Assembly: GCA_949825045.1 (NCBI GenBank)
Contig: OX463820.1
Location: 5,778,501 to 5,842,500 of the forward strand
DNA from: Argyresthia goedartella
Lineage: Eukaryota; Arthropoda; Insecta; Lepidoptera; Argyresthiidae
DNA length: 64,000 bases
Reading direction: 5' to 3'
Of the stretch, positions 21,724 to 32,905 are shown in pieces (within the stretch, counting starts at the first letter, position 1; the number at the start of each line of letters is the position of its first letter). A program made the translations under genes and the position numbers. The notes below the pieces were generated by a model. It was not told the origin of the DNA, did not search any database, and saw only the letters and a list, made by a program, of their open reading frames with translations.

Positions 21724-23499
21724 ATGACAGTGCTTACAGATTTAGCAAGTACACCCAAAGTTCGCAATCGTTTCGCGAGATTCGCAACAAAAACATGCAG
21801 TGTGCGAACAGTGAAAAAGAGATTGCCGATCATCAGTTGGCTACCACGATATAGCTTTACAACATTATTACAAGACATAATAGCTGGAATAACGGTTGGA
21901 TTGACTGCGATTCCACAAGGAATTGCCTACGCGGTTGTTGCGGGTCTATCGCCAGAATATGGACTCTATTCCGGACTGATGGGAGGATTCGTGTACCTGA
22001 TCTTTGGTAGCTGCAAGGATGTGACAGTGGGACCGACCGCCATCATGTCGGCTATAGTGGCGAAGTACGTATCTAGCTACTCAGATGACTTCGCCGTATT
22101 AGCTGCTTTCTTATCAGGAGTGGTTATCTTCGCAATGGGAGTGCTGCAACTCGGGTTTCTTGTGGAATTTATCTCAGCGCCAGTTATCTCAGGATTTACT
22201 ACAGCAGCAGCTCTTCAGATAGCCTCCGCTCAATTGAAGTCGTTCTTTGGACTGAGTGGACCGGGTGGGAACTACTTCGCAGAATCAGCTTACTACTTCG
22301 TTAAGAACATAACCACGGCAAAACTATGGGATCCGATCTTAGGCACCACAACTGTTGTAATTTTGCTTGTATTGAAGCGTTTGGGCGAGGGATGCGGCCG
22401 AACTGACGGTTTCTTGAAGAAGTTACGTTGGTTCTTTTCTCTGGCAAGAAATGCTGTGGTCGTCATTTTGGGAATGGTCGTGGCTTATGTGATAAATATA
22501 GTTACCGACGGTGGGGAACCTTTGAACTTAATCGGTGATATTGGAAGCGGTCTACCAAAGTTCGAACCGCCTCCTTTCAATACGCAAGTTGGAAACGAGA
22601 CCTACTATTTCCCGGAGATGGCTCGTGCATTCGGCCCTGGAGCAATTGTATTACCTCTAGTCGCAATATTAGAGTCAGTGGCAATCGCAAAGGCTTTTGC
22701 GGGAGGGAATCAAGTGGATGCTACACAGGAAATGATAGCACTCGGTCTGTGCAACATTTTCGGTTCGTTCGTCCGCAGTATGCCAATCACTGGCTCATTT
22801 ACAAGAACAGCTTTGAACCACGCATCAGGAGTACAGACAACAGCTGGTGGTATCTTTACGGGACTGCTCATCCTCCTGGCTTTGAGTTTGTTGACGTCAT
22901 CCTTCTACTTTATTCCCAGAGCAACTCTGGGAGCTCTTATCATGACAGCAATGTTTTCGATGGTTGACTATGAAATTTTTGGGAGATTATGGCGGAATAG
23001 CAAAAGAGAACTTTTCGTTTTACTGATCACGATGGTTGGCTGTATGTCACTTGGCTTGGAGTATGGTATAACGATTGGTATTGGAATAGAGGCAGTAATT
23101 CTGCTGTACACAACGGCAAGGCCGAAAATTAATGTTAATGAACTAAAGTGTGAAGCGTCTGAATCTGTAGTGGTTACCTTGAGTGATAGTGTTTCGTATT
23201 CAGCAGCGGAACACGTCCGTAGAGCTTTACTGAAGTCATCTCGTGAATCAAATAGGTTGATCATCGTCGATGGCTCAAGTCTTACAAGCATGGATTCAAC
23301 GGTCGCATCAAATCTCATGTCTGTGGTCAAATCGTTGGATAAGAGTGGTAAACATATACTGTTTTTGAACTTTTCACGGGGTTTACAGAAAATGTGTGTG
23401 GAGATTTATCCGAAGGTCGTTGAAAAGTTTATTACGGCTGCTAATGCTGAAGATTATGTATCAAAATTTACAACAATTGATTTGAAAAACACTGTGTGA
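21724..23499 (+). CDS. SLC26/SulP anion transporter (SLC26A11-like sulfate transporter), intronless
   Basis: A complete 591-residue plasma- or endomembrane-type anion transporter, the usual length for insect 'sodium-independent sulfate anion transporters'. Residues 51-77 (DIIAGITVGLTAIPQGIAYA onward) form the first SulP helix. The family signature follows at 77-99 (PEYGLYSGL...FGSCKD), then VGPTAIM at 102-108. Further hydrophobic segments lie at about 120-172, 202-221, 238-260, 303-330 and 342-465, consistent with the 7+7 inverted-repeat fold. E317 in the 'LESVAIAK' segment aligns with the conserved glutamate linked to proton coupling in sulfate-type SLC26 members. TRTALNHASG precedes the late helices. 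About 472-585 is a STAS domain with LIIVDGSSLTSMDSTVA (D516). Sequons occur at N195 and N291. The ATG has A at -3 and is the first ATG after an in-frame stop at 21628. No intron interrupts it, which suggests a retrogene or a lineage-specific single-exon gene. Substrate (sulfate, chloride, oxalate) is inferred. Confidence 0.96.
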   Translation: MTVLTDLASTPKVRNRFARFATKTCSVRTVKKRLPIISWLPRYSFTTLLQDIIAGITVGLTAIPQGIAYAVVAGLSPEYGLYSGLMGGFVYLIFGSCKDVTVGPTAIMSAIVAKYVSSYSDDFAVLAAFLSGVVIFAMGVLQLGFLVEFISAPVISGFTTAAALQIASAQLKSFFGLSGPGGNYFAESAYYFVKNITTAKLWDPILGTTTVVILLVLKRLGEGCGRTDGFLKKLRWFFSLARNAVVVILGMVVAYVINIVTDGGEPLNLIGDIGSGLPKFEPPPFNTQVGNETYYFPEMARAFGPGAIVLPLVAILESVAIAKAFAGGNQVDATQEMIALGLCNIFGSFVRSMPITGSFTRTALNHASGVQTTAGGIFTGLLILLALSLLTSSFYFIPRATLGALIMTAMFSMVDYEIFGRLWRNSKRELFVLLITMVGCMSLGLEYGITIGIGIEAVILLYTTARPKINVNELKCEASESVVVTLSDSVSYSAAEHVRRALLKSSRESNRLIIVDGSSLTSMDSTVASNLMSVVKSLDKSGKHILFLNFSRGLQKMCVEIYPKVVEKFITAANAEDYVSKFTTIDLKNTV

Positions 23500-23505
23500 A
23501 AAGTG

Positions 23506-23511
23506 AATAAA
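23506..23511 (+). terminator. Polyadenylation signal AATAAA
   Basis: AATAAA starts seven bases after the stop codon of the transporter gene. If used, the 3' UTR would be unusually short (a few tens of bases). Confidence 0.55.
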
Positions 23512-25762
23512 AGTCGTGGTAATTGTCGTAACTTCTTTTAATTTACATGCCTTCTCAAGTATTTATAGTTAAAATACTCTTGAACAATACCAAATTAAGT
23601 CATAAGAGTACCTTTTCTTGAAACCCGTTACGACTATCTAGTTCTCCATTACAAAGTTTCCATGCATATTGCTTTACAGATTGTCAATAGAAGATTTCAT
23701 AATTTCGTAATTTCTTCATTGCTCTACACAAAACAGATATATAGATAAAGAAACAAACTGTCGCAAATGAAAAAAAGTTTCGTACATTGACCCGATCAGC
23801 TGATTACAAGTTACAATGGCAGATCCATACAATTGTATTCGTTTGCGAACATATGTGTCTTGGGAAAGTTGTTCAAAGTTATGGATACTATCATTGCCCA
23901 AGATATGGTCAGCTAATTAAATGACACCTTGTATACTACTAATAATACCGACTAAGATCCCTACAGCGATCAATGATGGAAAACAATATGTTGAATCCCG
24001 AAGCTTATCTCAAATTTGTGATTCAGCGGTCCTCGATATTTCTATTGCTTGATGTGTCAACGCGCGTTTAGGGGAGCCCAGTTTTCTCCAAATTTATTAA
24101 GGTGACTCAGCACTTGTCAAATTGAGAGATTTATATTTTACATTATCTAATATGTGTGGGATATCGCTTTAGTTAGGAATAGAACAACAATATTTAGTTA
24201 GAATGATTTCGCAAATATTTTGTTTGACAAACGAGTTTGATGTACGAAATACACACCGAGTCATTTTCACCTTTTCATAATGTACATTTTAGTGTCAGTA
24301 GTTTTCAAATAATTTCTCGCTAATACATCGGTGCCTTAGTTGTGATAGATACCACTTTCCCCTCTGTCTTTATTTTGGAAAAGATTTGCTATTACTTTGA
24401 AATTCATGCCCATGTTTTATCAAACAAAATCATCTAACATCGATTTCTGCTCTCTAAACATTATGTTATGACGTGCCAACAAAAACAACGCTCGCAACGT
24501 ATACTAGCATAAAATTGGCTGCAGAATACCGTCCACAGAGTAACAGAACCGATTCGCCAACATCGGTATATTTTATTCCGTGGTTTGCTGATTTTGGCTG
24601 GTAGAAGACTGCATGTTGACGAAGTCGGTAACTGTGTGAGAATTGGCAAAAAGCAGGGCAAATATCATTCGACAGACCACGTGATAGTCGGACAACATAG
24701 CGAGGATAGCAGCAGATGGATGGACGAATGGACCTGGGTATTACTGGGCGGGCCTAAGCAGAGATAAACTATGATAACATCGCGCGCTAATATCAACACA
24801 AAGACTTATGGATAATGACACAAGGTTCATTTCCTATTGCCGGCACGCGCCATGTTAACGTAGTTTATCCGATTTGATCGCGGATTGTGAACTATCGCGC
24901 TTGGTTAGTTATCTTAACTTTCAAACATCAAACAAAATATCCGTGTTTCTTTGTGGGGTGATGGTATAATAATGGACCTAAATAAGAAATACGTAAAATA
25001 ATTTCTGAAAAGTGGCGTTGTGTTCTTGGAAAACAACAAGGTACTTATGTACAACAAAATAGTCAATGATTATCTAGATACATATAATAAAGATAAAACA
25101 ATAGATGCAGTGGTGTAAATGTGAAGTGCCTTCTAAATACTAGCATTAATATGGAACATTTTGGGCTGTTCCATCTATTGCAAATTTCACAATATTTGAC
25201 GATTTGGAATTACGATTTGAATCCAAAACTTTCGTTAATCTTTCATTAGAAATAGCGTTAATCTGCGTCAATTCAAATGAGAACACCTTTGTCTGCTGAC
25301 GCGCTAACATCGCTTTCGTCTCTCGTGTCGCGTAGTAGATGATATTCGCACATCTGTCGTTTATTATCGTGCACAAGTGTTTAGGCGTTGTACAAATATT
25401 TATACCAAAATAAGCATAACTGAACCAGCAAGAAGCAGAGGGACTTCAAGCCGCAGATCCATGTTACCGTGAACGTGAAGAAGCTTGTAGAGCCAAAGCA
25501 GAGCTGATGTAGGCCTCCAGGCGTGAGTAGCCTGACCCAGGAATGTAGGTAAGTGAAGCTCTCATTTCTCTTTGTTGGGCCTAAAAGTCTAACCGCCATA
25601 AATACAATTACTTTCACAAAGCCATTTCGTTTTTCGTCATACAGTCCGTTAGACAACGTGTCATTGAATAAATGCATAACCTTATTTTTTAATTATAAAA
25701 AAAATGAGAAAGAAAAAACTAATATTTGCCTAATATTGTAGAAAATATTTGAGACTGAGTCC
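23512..25762. other. No recognisable gene
   Basis: AT-rich intergenic DNA. A patch at 24540-24770 is more GC-rich, with an open frame that ends in DEWTWVLLGGPKQR but matches nothing I recognise. No poly(A) tract marks the end of a retrocopy just downstream of the transporter. Confidence 0.5.
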
Positions 25763-25800
25763 CCGCTCGCTCAGAGCCATATAAACTTGGCTCGGCTTGT
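25763..25800 (+). repeat. Single arm of the 20.0-kb fold-back repeat
   Basis: 'cgctcgctcagagccatata' followed by 'aacttggctcggcttgta' matches the right arm at 20085-20123. Confidence 0.65.
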
Positions 25801-26858
25801 ATGAAATGGACTAGATAATTTCCGACGTATTGTACTTACTTGTACCTACCATTCGCTCGCGAATTGAATGCATTCCACATGTAGGTACTGTACTCTACGG
25901 GCTGTGTATGTATGAAAGTACCGTAGTACTCGCTGTGACACTCGTACCACGAACCGTTCAAGGAACACGGACACAGCTTTATTGATACTTTCATTACATT
26001 GTGCAAGTACACTACTCTCACTATTTCACAATATTCCACATTTGTGTATCGGATGAAATTGCGCATGCGCTCGCGCACCAGTGCAGTGATGGACTAAACA
26101 AAACAAACAAAAATATCCCCGAACCCCTTACCCCTAGCCCTTCTCCTTCAGTGCCTTTCTTGCACTTGCTTGCTCACTCTGTGTCTTTTTTTCGTCTGAA
26201 GAAAGTAAGCATACCTACGAAATTATCCTTTCGTTTTGCTTAGTAAAGAAAACGAAATTAGGTTTCTTTTGGTCGACGGCCACTTGTGTGAGTTTCGTTT
26301 CAGCGTGAGTAGAGTCTAGGCAGATGTCAATCTATTTTATCTTTTTTCTTAAATATTTTTGAAAGCATTTCAGAATTATGAGCCTGATTTGCTCCTAGTT
26401 GTGCGCCGCATATTTTACCCATACATTTCTAAATGTTTTCCCTGTAATATTTAAGTGAAGACCTACACCACGTATTTTTTCATAATGTTAGAATATGTAG
26501 TTTTGGAGATAGACGGGGCGGGTTTTTTTGTCTTACTTATTGAATATTTCTTAACTAAGTGTTGCGGTATTTTTAGAAATAAATATTTGAAATCCTCCGA
26601 ACACGCCCTTTCATTTGACATATAACATAATACAGTTAGAAAAAAAACTTCTAATTTGCCCCTAAATTTAGGATTGTAGTTTCGGAGACAATGGAGGGGA
26701 ATGGTATTTTGTGTCTATTTTTTGAATCGTGTTTACATACGTTTACCAAATTTCAACTTAATCGGTTCAGAATTCGGGCGCTTAATATTACTTTTACATA
26801 CCTAGGACAAACACAGGGGTGATCCTATAATACACCTCAGAAGACAAACACTGTATAC
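25801..26858. other. Non-coding, with an old interspersed repeat
   Basis: 26480-26800 holds two related halves (for example 'tgtagttttggagatagacg' and 'ttgtagtttcggagacaatg'), followed by 'aaatttcaacttaatcggtt'. This looks like a duplicated, old interspersed repeat. No gene. Confidence 0.45.
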
Positions 26859-27095
<237 letters not shown>

Positions 27096-27346
27096 TATCA
27101 ATATTTTTGCATGTTAGTTTAAGCTTTATTTTACCCTATTTAAAATTTCAAATTGTTTTGTAACCATTCCTTTCCTTATTAAGCTCGGAAGAGGAACGGT
27201 CCTGCGTGCCATAAATACAGGTTAATTTTTAGCCTAGCTATGGAAGCAGACACCTCCCATATGCCTATAATTTGTTATAAATTATTTTACACCCACTGTC
27301 TTGAATATTATTATTATTATTATTATAATGGTTCAGTTGTTCCTTT

Positions 27347-27483
27347 TTAAATACTCGAAAACCGAGGCGAGGCTAGTTGGAACGGATCGCGATTCTTAAC
27401 CCTATGCCATGGTAATAAAATTTAAAACCTATAACGAAAAAGTGGCGTTAGTAGTTAGGCGCCGGTGGTAACTGAGGGGTTAA
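27347..27483 (-). mobile_element. TTAA-flanked small element (piggyBac-type MITE), copy P1
   Basis: Flanked by TTAA at 27347-27350 and 27480-27483. On the minus strand it starts 'ttaacccctcagttaccac' and contains 'cgccactttttcg', 'aggttttaaa' and 'gaatcgcgatcc'. This order is shared with the copy at 42426-42526. The TTAA target plus CCC-starting ends is the signature of piggyBac-type transposons. There is no coding capacity. Confidence 0.7.
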
Positions 27484-28209
27484 GGTATGGAACCTTAATG
27501 TAGTTTAAGATGATTCGATATCTGATGTGACAGCAGAGTCGTGCGTTCAGCTCGGCTTCAGACGCTCGTGTGTGGTCCACGATATGTTATTACGATACAG
27601 CATCGTCTCACTAAGTTCCGGCAAGCGCCCGTCAGCGGCAGGCGAGCTAATCTACCCTGCATCACTCGGCCACGCACGACGAAAGCTCCCGACGAAAGCT
27701 CCCAAGGAAAGCTTGCGCACAAACTCCAATATAGCTTTGCTTACACCTTTATTGACGTAGGCTGTAGAATCAAATTCCAACATATGCTCAACTAGATGGG
27801 TGTGCCTCTTGAGTTTTTAATATGATCCGGGTCTACGCTCTGTCGGCGGATAAAATTGTAGTCCGCAGTTTGATGTACTTTCATATGTGTAGTTCAGACA
27901 CACGTATGAGGATTTTGTGTAGCAGCATCAGACTGTCTGGAAAAGAGCAAAGATCTTGTATCCAATAAGCAGGGGTGTACTAGGATCACCGTGAATAAGA
28001 TCTACAGTCAAACATTTACTTACGGCCGAGCGATAGACAACAGGTTAGCGCGAGTCAACTTTGTAATTCCATATGAAACATCTGTACTGTGTATAAGTGG
28101 GCCGGATAATAGTACTAACTTGCTATCTAACTTTTGAGCCATAGTGGTTTAAAAAGTTCTTAATAATTTATTTCTTAATCAAGGGCGCTCTAACAACTAG
28201 CTTTAAACA
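27484..28209. other. No recognisable feature
   Basis: Open frames at 27527-27795 lie in a moderately GC-rich patch but have no recognised domain. Confidence 0.5.
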
Positions 28210-28447
28210 ATTTGCTGTTTATAATTTCGTAATTATTTATTCCTGTTAAAAAAAATAACCTTGTAAATTAATTTGTATCAGTTAAACACAACCAATTTTT
28301 AAGAGTTCTAAAAATCAATCTGTGGGAGTTTCTACGCCCTCCTTCTCCCACAGTGGTCCAATGTAGAGAAGAGCCAAAAATGACGTTTACTAAGTACAAG
28401 TAATTATCTACAGTAATAAAGAATTTTGAGTTTGAGTTTGAGCTTAA
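28210..28447 (+). mobile_element. Jockey/CR1-like LINE 3' end, copy L2
   Basis: Carries 'aattatttattcctgtt', 'tcagttaaacacaacc', the diagnostic 'aatctgtgggagtttctacg' / 'cccacagtggtccaatgtag' block, an AATAAA and a perfect (TTTGAG)3 tail at about 28427-28442. Only the 3' UTR remains. Confidence 0.8.
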
Positions 28448-28549
28448 TTTCGCTAATGTCACCTGTTTTTTTTATAGATTTCACTCTATTTGGACAGGTT
28501 CTCTTTTGGGAACCTGGAATTTTTTGTGTGGATTTGTTGCTCGTTAACC

Positions 28550-28798
28550 CTACCCAGGGGGACCGTGCGGGGCTGCCTACGAAATCAAGGGTCCCGGGTT
28601 CGAGTCTCGGTGGGGGCAAATATTTGTTTGATGAGAACGAATGTTTGTACCCTAGTTATGGCTGTTTATCTATCTTAATATAATATTTATCTATATAAAT
28701 ATGTGTATCGTTGTCTAGTAACCAAGATATAGGGAATCCTAGTTTGGGGCTAGATCAAAGGGTGTAATTAGTGTCCATGGTATTATTATTATAAAAGA
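28550..28798 (+). mobile_element. tRNA-derived SINE, family A, copy 2
   Basis: The B box 'gggtcccgggttcgagtctc' is preserved, but the A-box region is diverged. The body and the ATTATTATTATA tail match copy 1 at 12956. Confidence 0.8.
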
Positions 28799-28844
28799 AA
28801 GAAAAAGATCTCCTAAGGTCGTGAGCAACTAATCCCTCCCTAAA

Positions 28845-28925
28845 CCCCACGGCAGCTTAAGATGCCATTTTCTCGTTATAGGTTTTGAATTTTTACCATG
28901 GCATGAGACTCAAAATCGTGATGCC
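28845..28925 (-). mobile_element. Decayed fragment of the TTAA element family
   Basis: 'cgttataggttttgaatttt' followed by 'taccatggcat' and 'caaaatcgtgat' matches the interior of copy P1 (27347-27483, reverse). Its ends are lost. Confidence 0.55.
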
Positions 28926-31134
28926 TCGAAATTTCCGTGGACTTTGTGACGTCACAACAATAACATTAGGAAGGTACTTGAAAACTGACATAATCTCCTG
29001 TTGGCATATTACGCTGAAGAGCAATGAAAAAGTTCCAGTGACATAGCACCAAATTACTCCTAAACGGGAAAGGCTAGCTTAATGTCGCCGTCTGCAATAT
29101 TGAAGTACATTTAACAGTGCATCAGAATATTACTAATTAAAAAAAAAATGAAGCTAGGTTCTATGTTTTAGGAGATATTAAGGTGTTTGTCGGCATTTTG
29201 TGGGTGGAACTTTTTCATTGCTCGTCAGTGTATATGCTATCTCCACTCACCATAGTTCGCAATACATACTACGAGTACTTTCACACTACAAAGAATCTCT
29301 ACGCTCTGTTAAACTCTCATTTTCCGACACATGACAAATCAATACGTAACACTGAGGGTAATCAGCTGGAAACTATCTTCTATTCAAAGTGAAGCTTCAA
29401 ATTTTTAACAAAAAATGCCTGATGTCCCTATCTCCACCTACCTTACAGTACTTGAACGCATCCACTTTAACCTGACTCCTAGGAAACTACCAGCATTCGC
29501 CGCTGATCAGCAGGTTGCATGCAACTGGGAGGGATGAGGTAGTTCGTGACAAAATGGATATTTGGTGGCACATAGGGGTGCCAACGGGACGTTCATTCAA
29601 CCATTCTTTCCATGTGATTTGACGCGTCATTGCCATGCCTCGTGCCTCTACGTTACGAAAGAAGTAAAATATTGAAAGATTAAACAGAAACTGGCCTCCG
29701 TTTTTCAAGTGAAATATTACTTGCAATCATAATTTACAAGGTGAGTTTAAGACCTCTGAACTTGAACTTAATAATACACTTCTATACCTAAAATAAAAAA
29801 GGATATCTGTCAATGTTAAAATGGAGTCTCCTGAAACTTCTACAAACTAAGTGTAATACGAGTCTCTCACAATCTTTTCCTTGTCAATCTTCGTTCCCTC
29901 TAAACGGCTGTATAATTTACGTCGTTACTTAAACAAACCTTGCATAAATATATTCCACACTACCTGGATCCTCCACAGAACATCTACCAAATTACACCCA
30001 CAGCCTTTAAAGCCCTTAATGTCAGGGGTCTAAGGAAGTTTTCGGGTTGTTCGGAGTAAGTTTTAAGTTGTCATTTTTGGGGTCGCTTCGCCCTCATCAA
30101 ATGAACTCTGCTTCTGACAGAGGTAATGAAATACCTAGTAAATGAAGCATGCATAGTTGCCAATAGCAACCTTTCACGTCACTGTTTTGAGTCGAGAGGT
30201 CGGAGCGTTCGCTGAAACTCGGTGCGTCGACGAATACTGGGGCTATAATCCGCTAAAAGCACAATTGGCCATGCTAAATAAATACTACTACTTTTTATTT
30301 TATTTTATGTAATTTTAGCCTTTTTTAAGAAACTGATTTATATATTTCTGGTTGTAGCCTTCTAATTACTTTTTACATATTTTTTTTTAAATAACACTCT
30401 TCGTGACGAAATTTGTTTACAGTTTTTGAACGGTTTGACTTGAGGCTGGTTGTTTTTGGTTAGAAAATAAAAAAAACTATAAGATCAAAATTTGTTTATG
30501 TTGAGACTGACATCTGAGTTATCGACTGACAGGAAAACTGTTGACACTTGACAGTTTTACAGGACAGCTAACTTAGCAGCGAAGGGGTTTAAACATTTTG
30601 TTTGACATTATGTTTTTTAATGATATTTTTATGGCTTAAATAACGGAATTAAGCTAAGAACACAATTATCTATAAATGTTTTTCTCAGTTTAGCCCCTTT
30701 GATTTTTTTAGTACGTCAATAGCATGGCTTTATCTCGAAATAACATGTAAGAATCACTGGGTACAAAAGAACCTGCTTGAACCTTGTTTTGAAACTATCG
30801 CTAACATTAAGGAAGGACTACAGTCGATTATGATTTGATTTAAAATTCTATTTACTCTCTTGGTCCCAGCTTTTGATGAATTGTACACCCACTACATTAT
30901 TTAATGATTAGGAAAAATTGCATTGTACGTGTACAACTAGCATGATTGATTTGATGATGACATTCTAATTATATACGAAATTGCACAAATCTTTTTAACA
31001 ACTGCAATTTAGTAAACGCATCCTTATCCATCGAATAGCCTTTAATACCGAGACGGGTATTAGTGTGAATTCGGTTTCCTCATACAAGCGAACATAGATA
31101 CATACATAAACTGAACAGCCGTTACTATGCCACC
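28926..31134. other. No recognisable gene
   Basis: AT-rich. Open frames at 29183-29392 (+) and 29487-29726 (-) resemble nothing known to me. Confidence 0.5.
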
Positions 31135-31224
31135 TTCCCGTTTCATACTGTTTCAGTCAACGCTGCTTGTATCTGTCTGTTCCCGTTTCATACTGTTTCA
31201 GTCAACGCTGCTTGTATCTGTCTG
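31135..31224. repeat. Perfect 45-bp tandem duplication
   Basis: 31135-31179 and 31180-31224 are identical ('ttcccgtttcatactgtttc' at the start of each). The lack of any mismatch suggests a recent duplication. Confidence 0.95.
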
Positions 31225-31790
31225 TTGCGGAGACGTGTGAATGATTTGTTGGATTCTATTTGTTTGAGAAAACACGTTTTGGCACTTTCCCCTTTTCTTT
31301 GTTTTGTGAAGGCTATTAGTTTATCCGTCTAATTTTCCAATTAATTCAGGACCCCAGTATTCAATAGCATGTACCTGGAACTGGGTTTCTGGACTATAGT
31401 TTTTGAACGTGGTAGTTAAGTATATTATTGTCGTAAGCCTAAATGGGGGTGTAATCTCTCCGTCTACTATCGCAATGAAGCAGGTACTTGGAATGTAGTG
31501 AACTAGCTATGTAAAAGCTCGTACCTTTGTTGAAAGTCCGCCTTTCAGAAGTAGTTGCGAGCTTCGTAAGCAAGTGAAAGTTTGCGAGTTGGATTGTGAT
31601 GTGAGAATGAGTGAGTATGAGGCAATATAGTTTACAGGTGGAATGTAGCCGGTTAATGTTCCCAACGCGGGGCACGGGCCTTTACCCGAAGATGAGTTAG
31701 ATTTAGACTTACTGATGTCATATAAAGTTTCCCGCGGGCCACTTTTCCCCAATTCGACGTCTTAAATTTTGCGTGATGTGGGTTGAGGGC
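31225..31790. other. Non-coding with a repeat fragment at 31640-31700
   Basis: 'ccggttaatgttcccaacgc' and 'ggggcacgggcctttacccg' at 31648-31690 recur at 44045-44085, so a short interspersed repeat is present. The rest is unassigned. Confidence 0.5.
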
Positions 31791-31791
31791 T

Positions 31792-32905
31792 TTACTCCTG
31801 CCAACCCAGCTCCTGTAGGAAGCCTAGCAAACCCTTGACGTCACCGACGACTTCCTGGAGCGACATCGGCGACCCGAGGTGTGTTGCCCGGTAGATGGCC
31901 ACGCCGGAACATTCCAGTAGAACGTGGGTGGCTGTCTCCTTGACCTCCATGCAGACTTCACAGTGGGCTGTCTGTAACACCTAGAGTGTGTAAGTGTTTA
32001 TAGCAAAGCGTGTCCAGTCATCACTCCGTTTACCAAGTGGAGCTGTGATCTCGTTAACTTCAGAAGCTTACGTGATAATTCGAGTCTGAGCGTCGGGAGG
32101 GCCTGTCTGGTTTGCTTGCAGGTATCCAAGGTTGACTAATAAAGTAGGTGAGTTACCTTTCTGTGCTGTCGTAGGGTTTTCCTCAATCAGATGAATGGTT
32201 GTGGTATTATGGGTTCTGGTCCCTCCAACGTCTGTTCCGAACCCAACCCTGCCGTGCGTCGGCTGCGTCGTTGCCGCGCGAGCCACTGTGTCCCTTTATC
32301 CACTGCAGGGTAACAGTTCTGGGCATCCCATACACCCGGTTTGGAAGACAGTGTTGTGGACACCTAATGATTTTGATCTCCTCATATTTAGATATTCCGA
32401 GAATGCCCCGGCGCCTGAGTTTGTTTTAAAACCGTCTGTGAAGATCCTTAGTCTCTTTGATTGAGGCCCTCCCAAGGGTCTTCATGCAGTTGTATTTTAT
32501 ACCTTTTGTCGAAGACATATTGCTTGAGTATCCTGTCACTAGTCCCTTCTAGTAGCGGCTTCGTCAAGTATTTCAGTGTCCTGTCAGGGCGTCTTAATAT
32601 ACTTGACCCGTGGAGCATAGGTTAAGTTATTTAAGACGCACCGCTATTGCAGTCGCCGCCGGTCTGATGAAAAGGTGTAGCGGCGGCAGATCCAGTATGG
32701 CTTCCAAGGCCGCTGTGGGTGTGGTACTCATGCATGCTGCCATGCGAGCCAGCCTCTGGAGTCGATGTAGTTTTGCTTCGACAATGAATTGTTTGGTGGG
32801 CCATCTCTGGAAGGCTGGAGTTTTGTGCCTTGTGCAGCCTTACGGCACACAAGTCTCTCTCTGTATACCTGTAACCTGTTTATTATTTATCTGTCCTTCG
32901 TTCTT
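31792..32905 (-). pseudogene. Decayed LINE 3' coding region (RNase H / terminal Cys motif)
   Basis: The minus strand, read 5' to 3' (high to low coordinates) with several frameshifts, shows an early block at about 32720-32630 with PTAALEAILDLPPLHLFIRP and then AATAIAVRLK. This resembles the stretch between reverse transcriptase and RNase H in Jockey/R1-type LINEs. At about 32330-32300 is TLQWIKGHSGSRGND, the RNase H 'HSGxxGNExAD' motif. At about 32065-32000 is LTRSQLHLVNGVMTGH, and at about 31975-31920 is HCEVCMEVKETATHVLLEC, the terminal Cys-x2-Cys...His-x4-Cys knuckle, ending GLLGFLQELGWQE. The order is intact but the frame is broken, so this is a dead copy. Confidence 0.78.

Noticed and set aside
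22968..23330. 120-codon minus-strand open frame
   Set aside because: Antisense shadow of the SLC26/SulP coding sequence.
25381..25677. 98-codon minus-strand frame rich in Phe/Leu/Cys
   Set aside because: Hydrophobic, low-complexity translation typical of T-rich DNA; no known transporter or receptor motif.
28947..28954. Isolated TGACGTCA (CRE)
   Set aside because: A single 8-bp motif without companion promoter elements is expected by chance at this scale.
32195..32464. Plus-strand frames of 76-104 codons at 32.2-32.9 kb
   Set aside because: Antisense to the decayed LINE coding region.
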